Shown here in pieces: positions 17,616 to 26,398 of a DNA stretch of 60,063 nt. Under the pieces are notes generated by a model. The model did no database searches. It worked only from the letters and a program-made list of their open reading frames with translations, and was not told the DNA's origin. The position numbers and the translations under genes were made by a program. The stretch's first letter is position 1. Every line of letters starts with the position of its first letter. Source of the stretch: Acaryochloris sp. IP29b_bin.148 (GTDB lineage: Bacteria > Cyanobacteriota > Cyanobacteriia > Thermosynechococcales > Thermosynechococcaceae); assembly GCF_028285565.1 (NCBI RefSeq), contig NZ_JANQOY010000112.1, forward strand, positions 1 through 60,063, given 5' to 3'.

Positions 17616-18221
17616 ATGCAGCGATTCTTTGATCTAACGATAGCGAGTTTAGGGTTGCTTTTTTTGATGATACCCATTGCCTTTATTTGGCTGGTGTTAA
17701 TTGTCTCTGGTTGTAAACCTCCCTTGTTTTTTCAGAAAAGAATTGGTTGGAACGGTCAGGTCTTTGAAATTATCAAATTTCGGACGATGACAACTGAATG
17801 TGATAGTTCTGGCAAGCTGTTGCCTGATGAGGATAGAATCACTCGCCTAGGCTATTTTCTTAGGAAAACCAGCTTAGATGAGTTGCCAAGTTTGATCAAT
17901 GTGATTACGGGGCATATGAGTCTTGTCGGACCACGGCCATTGTTAGTGGAATATGGCCCTCTGTACACAGACGAAGAGGCCCAACGTCACCTTGTACGGC
18001 CAGGAGTGACTGGGTGGGCACAAATCAACGGCCGCAATGCTTTAAGTTGGGATGAAAAGTTCAAGCTTGATATATGGTATGTCAACAATCAGAGTATGAA
18101 GCTATATTTTTCTATTTTATGGAAGACAGTATTTTCGGTTCTGACTCGCAAGAATATTTCTGCAGAAGGGTGTGCAACGATGCCAGATCTGCGGGATGAG
18201 CGGGGTTGGGATGTGTCTTGA
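17616..18221 (+). CDS. PglC/WcaJ-type phosphoglycosyl transferase
   Basis: This is an initiating sugar-phosphate transferase of about 201 residues. An N-terminal membrane segment (LTIASLGLLFLMIPIAFIWL) is followed by the family core: PLFFQKRIGWNG, the basic FEIIKFRTM, the catalytic LRKTSLDELPSLINV and the signature LVGPRPLL, with RPGVTGWAQINGRN downstream. It moves a phosphosugar from a UDP-sugar to undecaprenyl phosphate on the cytoplasmic side of the inner membrane. The ATG at 17616 has GAGGAG upstream and is preferred to the GTG at 17601. It pairs with the acetyltransferase gene just upstream. Confidence 0.88.
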   Translation: MQRFFDLTIASLGLLFLMIPIAFIWLVLIVSGCKPPLFFQKRIGWNGQVFEIIKFRTMTTECDSSGKLLPDEDRITRLGYFLRKTSLDELPSLINVITGHMSLVGPRPLLVEYGPLYTDEEAQRHLVRPGVTGWAQINGRNALSWDEKFKLDIWYVNNQSMKLYFSILWKTVFSVLTRKNISAEGCATMPDLRDERGWDVS

Positions 18222-18385
18222 CGCTATCCCCTGCGCTCTCATGATGGGGAAAAGAGGATGCTAGAGCATAGTTGGAGGGTGGATCGCTTCTCCCATCGTC
18301 AGATTCAAAGGCTATTCTAAAGAAGGTGAGCGATTAACCTTCCGCTCCATGATATAAACCCTAGTCGTTGAGGGTAATTTAAGGT

Positions 18386-18715
18386 ATGGCAGATCAAATT
18401 GCGACTGCAGACGTTGAAGCACTGGCCGCTGATATAGGCGAAAAAATCTACATCGATGTGGCCAAATGGCATCTCTTTCTCAGTGACGCCCATCTGCATC
18501 AATCCTTAGCAGAGCAATTTTGTAACCTTTTGGAAAACGGATTGCTGGAAGAACCCCAGATTCTGCAAGTGTTGTCAGATGTTTCTGTACCACTGGGGGG
18601 AGGCAAACGGAAACTGCCATTAAGTGATCTGGTGCCCACTCAGGGACAGCAAGATTTGATGGATATTCTGACCGACTTCCGTCGTCGTCTTGAAGCGTCT
18701 GGATATAGTTTTTAG
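18386..18715 (+). CDS. DUF3181-type cyanobacterial protein
   Basis: This is a 109-residue soluble protein without signal or membrane segments. The pattern ALAADIGEKIYIDVAKWHLFLSD together with LGGGKRKLPLSDLVP matches what I remember of the DUF3181 family, found mainly in cyanobacteria and of unknown function. An AAGG ribosome site precedes the ATG. The next gene begins nine bases after its stop, so the two are probably cotranscribed. Confidence 0.75.
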   Translation: MADQIATADVEALAADIGEKIYIDVAKWHLFLSDAHLHQSLAEQFCNLLENGLLEEPQILQVLSDVSVPLGGGKRKLPLSDLVPTQGQQDLMDILTDFRRRLEASGYSF

Positions 18716-18723
18716 CGTCTGAA

Positions 18724-20517
18724 GTGAGCATCAACCCTAAATTTTCTCGTCAGGTTCGCAACGGCAAAGTGGTGTATGTGACTGCAACCCCTCGTCCGCA
18801 GCCAGATCGCGCTCGTCCCCAGTCCATGCCCAAGCGCCTATTGGGTCCATTTCAGGCCAGTCTAAACCTATTGCTGCTCACGGGAACGGTCACAACCGTC
18901 ATGGGGTTAGGTTGGCTCAGTTTTCAGGTGATTACCGATCCAGATGTCGCCTTTTGGCTCAATCAGTTCTTGCCAACCTCGAAAACGACACAGACCGCGA
19001 CTCATCAACCGCGAACATTACAGCAAATCTTGAAACGCCTGCAACAACAGGAACAGTCTCCAGGTAAACCCATTGTGTTGGCCGCTGAATCAGCGGCTCA
19101 AAACCCTCTGGTGGCCACCAAGGATATTTTGGTCCCGATTTACGACAAAGATTGTGCAGAGATGGCCTGCCAACAGCTTCAATCTCTCCAGGTGTATCGG
19201 TCTTTAAAATTACCGGCCTTGCTAAGACTCTTCCAAGGTAAGCGCTATTATCGATTGCTTGACCAAGTCGCCATCAAAGGGCTGAGGGAATCCAAATTGG
19301 TGAACCTAGCGAACAATCCCCGTTTAGTCACGGGGTCCACTCGTCCCCTACCCTTATCCCGAATTGAGGCCTATCATCCGGCCCCCAAACCCGGATCTTG
19401 GTTGCGTTTAACGGGACTGCGCACGGAGGGGAGTGCAACGGCCACCTATGGCCAGGTGATGTATTTTCATCCTGATGAAGCCCGTCTGGTGTTGATGTTA
19501 AATTGGGCCAGCCCTGCGGGAGAATATCCTCGGTGGCAGCAAGTCACAGGCAATCAACAGCCGGAGTTAATGGTCTCGCAAACCGTTGGCTTGGAGCCTC
19601 GGTTTGCTGTGTATCAAATCCATCCAGCTCCCACGGGTGTTCTGCAGATGGAACGTATTTCCCTCGCTAAACCGGCGTTTGCGGATCAAGGTTATGCCCA
19701 AAGTCTATTATTAGCTCGGAGTGGTTTATGGTCTCCTGCACAGAAGGGATTGCTGGCAGTCAAGCAGAAATACCCCCAGCGATGGTCCCCTAAGGCACAG
19801 GCTCAACTGGACTATATCAATCTCCATGCCAAGGTCGCTCAGTCCCAAGCCAAACAAATTTCTGCAAATCCAGTCCAAAGCATTGTGGCACGCTTAATCA
19901 ATGGCGAATGGCGGGCTGCACTCAAGATATTTCAGACCCCGAATACAGAGCCGTCGGAAGTAAGAGAGCTGCTATTGGCAGATCCAGGACGACTGGCGAC
20001 TCGGGTAGATGCATTTTTAGCCGTTTATCCAAAGGATATAAATGCCATTGCCTGGGGAACACTCATCCGTCATCTACAAGACGATCCTAAAACGGCTTTA
20101 GGGTGGGCTCAGCAAAGAACGGGTAAAAACAAGGCTGCCCTCCAGCGGATTAAAGCCCTGGTGAAGCGACTTGATCAACCGAGATATACGCCCAAAGAAC
20201 CTTTACCCAAGATACCCAGACTTCCTTCTCCTGAACGCGACAGCAAAAAACAGTCGGTGCAATCGAAACCTCCTTCTCCTGAACGCAATAGCAAAAAACA
20301 GTCGGTGCAATCGAAACCTCCCTCTTCTGGACGCACCAGCGAAAAACAGTTGGTTCAGCCCAAGAAGCAACAGATTGCACCGGGCCAGTCCTCCTCCCCT
20401 CCGACAGCCAATCAGGAGAGTACAATTCCGCAGGTGGAAACCACTCCCCAGGTAGAAATATCTCCTGTGCCTTCATCCACTCCTACCCCTGAGAATCAGA
20501 CGTCTCCAGAGCTATAG
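18724..20517 (+). CDS. Membrane-anchored protein of unknown function with Pro-rich repeat tail
   Basis: The 597-residue protein starts at a GTG (SINPKFSRQV follows). A basic N-terminal stretch of about 38 residues precedes one membrane helix (ASLNLLLLTGTVTTVMGLGWLSF), so most of the protein should lie outside the cytoplasm. Residues 130-400 form an unrecognised globular region. From about residue 480 the tail is Pro/Ser/Lys-rich and includes three tandem 16-residue repeats (PPSPERNSKKQSVQSK type). It follows the DUF3181-type gene by nine bases. I cannot assign a function. Confidence 0.65.
   Translation: MSINPKFSRQVRNGKVVYVTATPRPQPDRARPQSMPKRLLGPFQASLNLLLLTGTVTTVMGLGWLSFQVITDPDVAFWLNQFLPTSKTTQTATHQPRTLQQILKRLQQQEQSPGKPIVLAAESAAQNPLVATKDILVPIYDKDCAEMACQQLQSLQVYRSLKLPALLRLFQGKRYYRLLDQVAIKGLRESKLVNLANNPRLVTGSTRPLPLSRIEAYHPAPKPGSWLRLTGLRTEGSATATYGQVMYFHPDEARLVLMLNWASPAGEYPRWQQVTGNQQPELMVSQTVGLEPRFAVYQIHPAPTGVLQMERISLAKPAFADQGYAQSLLLARSGLWSPAQKGLLAVKQKYPQRWSPKAQAQLDYINLHAKVAQSQAKQISANPVQSIVARLINGEWRAALKIFQTPNTEPSEVRELLLADPGRLATRVDAFLAVYPKDINAIAWGTLIRHLQDDPKTALGWAQQRTGKNKAALQRIKALVKRLDQPRYTPKEPLPKIPRLPSPERDSKKQSVQSKPPSPERNSKKQSVQSKPPSSGRTSEKQLVQPKKQQIAPGQSSSPPTANQESTIPQVETTPQVEISPVPSSTPTPENQTSPEL
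20224..20358 (+). repeat. Tandem 48-bp coding repeat
   Basis: Two nearly identical 48-base units (20224-20271, 20272-20319) are followed by a diverged third unit. They keep the reading frame and encode the 16-residue repeats of the C-terminal tail of the enclosing gene. The first two units differ at only a few bases, so the expansion is recent. Confidence 0.8.
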
Positions 20518-20568
20518 CAATGGATCATTAGACTAGCAAAAATGCAATGGAGTGGGTTCTCAATTTTC

Positions 20569-21402
20569 TCATCTACTTGTGTTCAAGCTATTGATTGTCC
20601 TGCCTAATAAATCAAAGAGCTTTTCATTATCTTCAGAATAAAACTCCTGTAGTTCACAGATAGTTGATTCTTCTAAATCATCTGAATAAAAATCAGGAAA
20701 AATTTTCCCAACATAGTGATTAATTGGCTTTAGAAACGGAATGTAGTAGTTCAGTAAAAGCTCACCTGTTTTGATATTATATGAATTCACTTTCCTTTCA
20801 ATTTTATTGAATTTAAATCTTGGGTCAGCCCCTAAAAATTCACACACCTTTTGCAGCGATTCAGTAGGGTGTTTAACAATATCTTCCTCGTAGCTTAACA
20901 CTAAAATACTTTTTGAGGAGAAATAATCATAGTATCTCTTAATTTGAGAATAGTATTGTCCCCTGCTGATGAATTGATATTTTAATTCCTCAGAATTATA
21001 TTTTTCATCTCCCGATAATATTCCTAACAAAAGAGTATTACTATTCAGGAGCGGTGATATTCTACCCTTGCGCTTATGATGATTTATTGCTGACACTGCC
21101 CGTTTGATGGGATTTCGAAGAACTACTATCAGCTTAACATCGGGAAGATTATGATAAATTCGAAGACAAGCATCTGGATGACTTAAATAACCTGGGGTTT
21201 TTTCTCCAATTAGGGTTTCATTATTAACTGAAGCGAAATAGGATTCATACCATTCCATACCTTTATGAAAGTTATCTTTATTATTAAAAAAATAAATTTC
21301 TGAGTTAGCCATAAATATTTCAGGATGGTCACCAAGAATCCTAGCTAACCAACTAGTCCCAGACTTTTGCGCACCAATAATCAAAAAGTTTGGCAAACTC
21401 AT
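20569..21402 (-). CDS. Sulfotransferase
   Basis: This enzyme of about 277 residues transfers sulfate from PAPS. The 5'-phosphosulfate loop is GAQKSGTSWLARIL near the N-terminus, and the 3'-phosphate-binding motif is VVLRNPIKRAVSAINHH around residue 105. Its acceptor may be a polysaccharide or another sugar chain, which would fit the glycan genes at 16.9-18.2 kb, but this is inference. The frame continues upstream to 21495; the ATG at 21402 begins the domain directly (MSLPNFLIIGAQK). The gene is noticeably richer in A and T than its neighbours, which suggests transfer. Confidence 0.85.
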   Translation of the reverse strand: MSLPNFLIIGAQKSGTSWLARILGDHPEIFMANSEIYFFNNKDNFHKGMEWYESYFASVNNETLIGEKTPGYLSHPDACLRIYHNLPDVKLIVVLRNPIKRAVSAINHHKRKGRISPLLNSNTLLLGILSGDEKYNSEELKYQFISRGQYYSQIKRYYDYFSSKSILVLSYEEDIVKHPTESLQKVCEFLGADPRFKFNKIERKVNSYNIKTGELLLNYYIPFLKPINHYVGKIFPDFYSDDLEESTICELQEFYSEDNEKLFDLLGRTINSLNTSR

Positions 21403-21495
21403 TCTAGTAAATCTCCAATTTATCTTGTTAAAAATACATAAAAAGCGATCACAAAAATTTTTAATTAGGATTTCAGAAACCCTAATTAAACTCAC

Positions 21496-22025
21496 AAATC
21501 AATATAGTGAAATCAAGATATATCTCCAAGCAGGATTAAGCTAATATGACGCCTGCCTGTTTTTTCTAAGATTAATTCTTATTAGCATTATTTGAAGTCA
21601 AAACTGTCAGTCTAAGTGAATGAGTACGACTTTAAATATTATCACCGAATAAAAACAAGGCTACTGAGACCATTTTTTTTCAAACAAACTGCGAATTGCC
21701 CTTGAGCTAACAGTGCCTGAGTCACCTGTCATAGAACTTTGTGTATAAGGCTGTTGACCTATGATTTGCTTATAGCCTTGAACACACTGAAACTCTTCAG
21801 ATTGTCCCCTCACTCCAATTAGCTTACTGGAGACTGACTACAGGATGGAACTCAGATAGAAGCGGCATTTAACAGCTTTGAAGACAGTGAATGTGTTGGC
21901 CCTTATTTTAGAGACAAAGGACAAGACAGTTCTTCCATTGATGCGGTATCCTGTAGGTTTCCTACTAGCCCATATGGGTGGGGCATCAGCCCCGTTTTCA
22001 CCCTCCTGATAAGTGATCTGAGTTT
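21496..22025. other. Intergenic region upstream of argF
   Basis: About 530 bases lie between the divergent sulfotransferase and argF genes. A minus-strand frame of 58 codons without a clear start (about 21661-21840) resembles no family I recognise and may be a gene remnant. The last 75 bases before argF hold a cluster of palindromes, listed separately. Confidence 0.4.
21953..22008 (+). promoter_or_regulatory. Palindrome cluster in the argF leader
   Basis: Three adjacent dyads stand directly before argF: GTAGG-TTT-CCTAC (21953-21965), CCCATATGGG (21969-21978) and GGGG-CATCAG-CCCC followed by GTTTT (21980-21998). The last is nested within GGGTG...CACCC. The third resembles an intrinsic terminator, so the cluster could be an operator, an attenuator or a terminator of an upstream transcript. 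No known riboswitch was recognised. Confidence 0.4.
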
Positions 22026-22964
22026 ATGTTCACTGGTATTGAAACTCTAAAAGGAAGAGATCTGCTGAGCCTTGCAGATTTCAACGCCTCGGAAGTGCTC
22101 AGTTTGTTAGATCTGGCAGCTCACATTAAAGCGGGCCAGGTTAAACCTCATTGCCCGAAGGTTTTAGGATTGTTGTTTACAAAGGCTTCTACCCGGACGC
22201 GGGTGAGTTTCTCGGTGGGCATGTACCGTTTGGGAGGACAGGTGATTGATCTAAGGCCAGATGCAACGCAAGTGGGGCGTGGAGAGCCTTTGGAGGATAC
22301 TGCTAGAGTCTTAGATCGCTATCTGGATGTGCTCGCGATTCGGACCTATGAGCAGCAAGATTTGGTGACCTTCGCCCAGTATGCCGATATCCCTGTAATC
22401 AATGCCCTCACGGATCTAGAGCATCCTTGTCAAATCTTTGCAGATTTGCTGACGTTACAAGAAGCGTTTGGTCGATTATCGGGGTTGACCCTGACCTATT
22501 TAGGGGATGGCAATAACGTTGCTCACTCCCTGCTATTGGGCTGTGCCTTAGTCGGTGTTAATATTCGGATCGCGACCCCCAAGGACTATCAACCCCTATC
22601 AGATATTGTTGAAAAGGCCAAGGGATTGGCGGGCGATCGCAGTTCCGTTTCAGTCACCACTGATCCTGTCGAAGCCGTTGCGGGTGCCCATGCGCTCTAT
22701 ACCGATGTCTGGGCCAGCATGGGGCAGGAAGACCTCGCCAGTAATCGTATTCCTATCTTTCAGCCGTATCAGATCAACGCATCGTTACTCGCTCAGGCCG
22801 ATGCTGATGCCATTGTCCTCCACTGTCTCCCGGCCCATCGAGGGGAAGAGGTGACGGCAGAGGTTCTAGAGGGGGTGCGATCGCGCGTATGGGACCAAGC
22901 TGAGAATCGCCTACATACTCAACAAGCGCTACTAGCCAGTGTTTTGGGCGCTCAGTTCGAGTAG
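22026..22964 (+). CDS. argF: Ornithine carbamoyltransferase
   Basis: This 312-residue enzyme makes citrulline from ornithine and carbamoyl phosphate in arginine synthesis. The carbamoyl-phosphate loop STRTR (55-59) is present, as is HPCQ (133-136). Near the C-terminus the ornithine-binding HCLPAHRGEEVT carries the active-site cysteine. Length and motifs are normal for the family. The ATG at 22026 follows the palindromic leader. The next gene begins 49 bases downstream. Confidence 0.95.
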   Translation: MFTGIETLKGRDLLSLADFNASEVLSLLDLAAHIKAGQVKPHCPKVLGLLFTKASTRTRVSFSVGMYRLGGQVIDLRPDATQVGRGEPLEDTARVLDRYLDVLAIRTYEQQDLVTFAQYADIPVINALTDLEHPCQIFADLLTLQEAFGRLSGLTLTYLGDGNNVAHSLLLGCALVGVNIRIATPKDYQPLSDIVEKAKGLAGDRSSVSVTTDPVEAVAGAHALYTDVWASMGQEDLASNRIPIFQPYQINASLLAQADADAIVLHCLPAHRGEEVTAEVLEGVRSRVWDQAENRLHTQQALLASVLGAQFE

Positions 22965-23013
22965 TCTTTGCTAACAGGGGAACGTTAGGAATGGCGGCTA
23001 TCTGCACAAGCCT

Positions 23014-24348
23014 ATGAGTAACAGTTCGATCCAACCTGCAGTGATTACTGCGGTCATCCCTGATTCAATTGCTGCTGAGATTGGGTTTGAACCCGGCGAT
23101 CGCCTGGTCTCGATTAATGGCGAAGTCCCTCGTGATCTGATTGATTATCGGTTTTTGTGCGCTGACGAGTTTTTGACCTTAGAAGTGCTGGATGCAGCGG
23201 GTCGGCCCCACCAAGTTGAGATCGAAAAGGACTTGGATGACGAACTGGGTTTAGAGTTTGAAACAGCCCTCTTCGACGGTTTGATTCAGTGCAATAACCA
23301 CTGCCCCTTTTGTTTTATTGACCAAAAACCGCCGGGTTTGCGTCCGAGCTTATATCTCAAAGATGATGATTACCGCCTCAGCTTTTTGTATGGCAGCTAT
23401 TTGACCCTGACCAATCTACCACCACGAGAATGGCAGCGGATTGAGGCCATGCGCCTGTCTCCGCTATACGTGTCTGTTCATGCCACCCGGCCTGAAGTCC
23501 GGATCCGACTGCTCCAAAATCCGCGAGCCGGTCAAATTCTGGAGCAGTTGCAGTGGTTTCAGGAACGACGACTGCAAATTCATGCTCAAGTGGTAGTCTG
23601 CCCAGACATTAATGATGGTGAGGTTCTGGACCAAACCTTGACCGATTTGGCACACTTTCATCGGTCTGAGATTCCGGCCGTGGCTTCAGTTGCCGTTGTC
23701 CCCGTGGGGTTGACCCGCTTTCGTCCTTCTGAGGACGCGCTGAGACCCGTTGATCCAACAGATGCAGTCCAAGTGATTGCCCAGATGCAACAGCAACAAA
23801 CTCAGTTTCAGCAAGACTTTGGTACGACCTTTGCGTGGCTGGCGGATGAATGGTTTCTAATCGCGGGCCAAGAGTTGCCACCCGCTAGCCATTATGAGGA
23901 CTATCCTCAAATTGATAATGGGGTTGGATCTATCCGACAATTTCTACAGCAATTTGACCAGGCAGCCCACCAGCTGCCATCTCGTATCGCCTCTCCTAGA
24001 CAATTGACTTGGGTCGTGGGTAATACAGTAGAGCAGGCGTTTCAACCGATTCTAGACCGCCTCAACCAAGTGCAGGGATTAACGGTTACCTTGGCAGCCC
24101 TCCGCAGCGACTATTGGGGGCAAACGATGACGGTGACGGGGTTACTGACGGGGCAAGATATTTTGCAGGCGTTACAAGATCGACCCCTTGGGGATGCGCT
24201 GTTATTACCTACTTTGATGCTGAAGTATGGAACGACTCAATTCTTGGATGATATCAGTGTGGCAGACTTGTCTGCCACACTGAAAATTCCCATTCTGCCA
24301 ATTCAGGGTGGGGCAAAAGATCTGGTTCAGGCTTGCTTACAACAATGA
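23014..24348 (+). CDS. PDZ/DUF512 Fe-S protein (radical-SAM-like, TIGR03279 type)
   Basis: This 444-residue protein opens with a PDZ-like domain (AVIPDSIAAEIGFEPGDRLVSING). A Cys93-x3-Cys97-x2-Cys100 cluster (CNNHCPFCFIDQ) follows, of the kind that binds a 4Fe-4S centre in radical SAM enzymes. A C-terminal DUF512 region follows that. I recall this architecture as conserved in cyanobacteria, with unknown substrate. It lies 49 bases after argF in the same direction. A perfect 12-base inverted repeat lies inside the coding region near its 3' end. Confidence 0.85.
   Translation: MSNSSIQPAVITAVIPDSIAAEIGFEPGDRLVSINGEVPRDLIDYRFLCADEFLTLEVLDAAGRPHQVEIEKDLDDELGLEFETALFDGLIQCNNHCPFCFIDQKPPGLRPSLYLKDDDYRLSFLYGSYLTLTNLPPREWQRIEAMRLSPLYVSVHATRPEVRIRLLQNPRAGQILEQLQWFQERRLQIHAQVVVCPDINDGEVLDQTLTDLAHFHRSEIPAVASVAVVPVGLTRFRPSEDALRPVDPTDAVQVIAQMQQQQTQFQQDFGTTFAWLADEWFLIAGQELPPASHYEDYPQIDNGVGSIRQFLQQFDQAAHQLPSRIASPRQLTWVVGNTVEQAFQPILDRLNQVQGLTVTLAALRSDYWGQTMTVTGLLTGQDILQALQDRPLGDALLLPTLMLKYGTTQFLDDISVADLSATLKIPILPIQGGAKDLVQACLQQ
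24255..24282 (+). repeat. Perfect 12-bp inverted repeat inside the DUF512 gene
   Basis: CAGTGTGGCAGA pairs perfectly with TCTGCCACACTG across a four-base CTTG loop. It sits in the reading frame and encodes part of ISVADLSATLK. Such a stable hairpin is unusual inside a coding sequence. Confidence 0.75.
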
Positions 24349-24561
24349 CACCCGTCTCACAAGGCTTCTGACTGATTTGCGTAACGAGACAACACAATCA
24401 AAAGGTCAATGTTAAACTAATAGCTTAAAAGACACGGAGGCGGAATCACGAATTCTTCGTTAGAGTTTACGGACAAAGTCCTTATTCATCAGAATGATAT
24501 CGTGAGCTGATTTTAGGATTTCGATAGACTATAAACTGTCGTAGCAGCATCGGGGGATAGT

Positions 24562-26334
24562 ATGCAGACTGGTACACAAATCTTGATGATTGAAGATGAT
24601 GATCAAGATGTGGAGCTTGTTCGTCAGTTCTTAGAAGTCAAACAGACCTTCCCCGTCACAATTGAGCACAGCAAAACCCTGTCGGAGGGCATCAACCTCC
24701 TCAAAGACAGCGAAGAGATTGATTTAATTTTGTTGGATTTGTGTCTGGCCGATACCCAAGGTTTGGCAACCTTTTATCAAGTCCACGACTCCTTTCCTAC
24801 AATGCCATTGATTATTCTGAGTGGCAATTCCGATCAATCCGTTGTCCAAGAAGCCTTGCAAGAAGGAGCACTCGATTTTCTGGTGAAGGGTCAGTTCGAT
24901 GATCTCTCCCTCCAGCGTTCGATCCAACAGGCTCTGAAACAGCGGCAGCAATCCATAGAGACCGAATATCAAGACTTCACCCTAGATGCGTTATCTCGAC
25001 AGCTTAAGATTGCTCAACAAGAGCTAGAGCAGCTGGCTGAGGTTGATCGACTGCCCCAGGTTTACAACCGTTGTCGGTTTGATGAGGCCTATCTCTCAGA
25101 GTGGAGTCGCCTGACTCGCGAAGGCGCACATTTGTCGTTAGTGTTGTGCGAAGTGGATAACCTATCGGCCTATAGAGAAACCTATGGCGATCAAGTGGGA
25201 GAATATTGTTTGCAGCAGGTGGCTGAAGCCATGACTAAGGTGGCCAAACGCCCTGCTGATTTTGTGGCTCGATATAACGATCAAACCTTCATCGCGTTGT
25301 TGCCGAATACTGATTTAGCGGGGGCAACGTATCTAGCGGAGGCTATTCGCACTAGTGTTCGTGCTGTTCCATTCCCGCCAGAAGGTTGGAAGGTAACCCA
25401 TTCACCCATTACGCTCAGTTTGGGGGTGGCTTGCCAAATTCCACGAGTCCAGGTGGCCCCCTCTTTACTCATTGAGGCAGTACATCAGGCCCTTCATTTT
25501 GCCCAAGAACAGGGGAAAGATCGGGTACAAATTCACCATACAGGCTGTGCGGATCCAGATTTGCACTCCAATCAAACCTTACATTGGGTAAGTCGATTGT
25601 TACGGGCGCTAGAGAGAGATCAATTTCAGCTTTATGCCCAGCCCATCTATCCGCTGAGGGGTGAGCGCACAACCTATAGTTATGAGATTTTATTGCGGTT
25701 GCAGGACCAACCTGGTGTGGTTTGCTCACCTAGCCTGTTTTTGCCCATGGTGGAACAGTACGACTTCATGACGAGACTCGATCGATGGGTGATCAAAAAC
25801 TTGTTGTCTAGTCTCGATCAGATATCCTCGCGCAATCTGTTAGATCTCCAATTTTTTGTCCATCTTTCGAGCGCGACATGCCGAAACGGAGAACTCTTTG
25901 ATTTTCTCCATCAACAATTTGCCCATAATGATCGAAATGCCCAGAGATTCTGTTTTGAGGTCACTGAAAATGTGGCTCTCAGCCATCTAACACCGGTCAT
26001 TGAGTTAAGCCGAATCTTAAAGTCGATGGGCTGCCAGATTGCTCTGGATAATTTTGGCAGTGATATGTCTGCCTTCATTAATCTGAAGACCCTTCCGGTT
26101 GACTTTGTGAAAATTGATGGTCTTCTCGTTAGAGATATTGCTCAAGATCAGATTGCACGTGGGATTGTGGAGTCTATTCACAATGTCGCTAAGGTGATGG
26201 GGATGCAGACCATTGCCGAGCATGTGGAATCGGATGTGATTCTAGATGAGATCGCAAACGTGGGGATAGATTATGCCCAAGGTCATTACTACGATCGGGC
26301 AAAGCCGCTACTGGATGTGATAACAGCATCCTAG
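24562..26334 (+). CDS. Response regulator with degenerate GGDEF and EAL domains
   Basis: The 590-residue protein has a receiver domain (residues 5-125) with acidic residues EDDD and the phospho-acceptor Asp59 (LILLDLCLAD). A GGDEF-family domain (about 165-325) and an EAL-family domain (about 335-590) follow. The GGDEF signature is replaced by NDQTF, so cyclic-di-GMP synthesis is unlikely. The EAL domain reads EILLR. It has His instead of the metal-binding Asn (FFVHLSS) and DNFG instead of DDFG, while keeping the ENVAL glutamate and VKID lysine. It is probably a phosphorylation-dependent c-di-GMP receptor or protein-binding module rather than an active enzyme. No cognate kinase is adjacent. 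Confidence 0.88.
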   Translation: MQTGTQILMIEDDDQDVELVRQFLEVKQTFPVTIEHSKTLSEGINLLKDSEEIDLILLDLCLADTQGLATFYQVHDSFPTMPLIILSGNSDQSVVQEALQEGALDFLVKGQFDDLSLQRSIQQALKQRQQSIETEYQDFTLDALSRQLKIAQQELEQLAEVDRLPQVYNRCRFDEAYLSEWSRLTREGAHLSLVLCEVDNLSAYRETYGDQVGEYCLQQVAEAMTKVAKRPADFVARYNDQTFIALLPNTDLAGATYLAEAIRTSVRAVPFPPEGWKVTHSPITLSLGVACQIPRVQVAPSLLIEAVHQALHFAQEQGKDRVQIHHTGCADPDLHSNQTLHWVSRLLRALERDQFQLYAQPIYPLRGERTTYSYEILLRLQDQPGVVCSPSLFLPMVEQYDFMTRLDRWVIKNLLSSLDQISSRNLLDLQFFVHLSSATCRNGELFDFLHQQFAHNDRNAQRFCFEVTENVALSHLTPVIELSRILKSMGCQIALDNFGSDMSAFINLKTLPVDFVKIDGLLVRDIAQDQIARGIVESIHNVAKVMGMQTIAEHVESDVILDEIANVGIDYAQGHYYDRAKPLLDVITAS

Positions 26335-26398
26335 AAATCCAGACATATTTGTATGGGAGTGAATCTGGACTCTTAACTAATTCTCAGCAGAGTGTCGA

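Noticed and set aside
21661..21840. A 58-codon minus-strand frame upstream of argF
   Set aside because: It has no good start codon and no recognisable motif. It is kept only as a possible remnant in the intergenic note.
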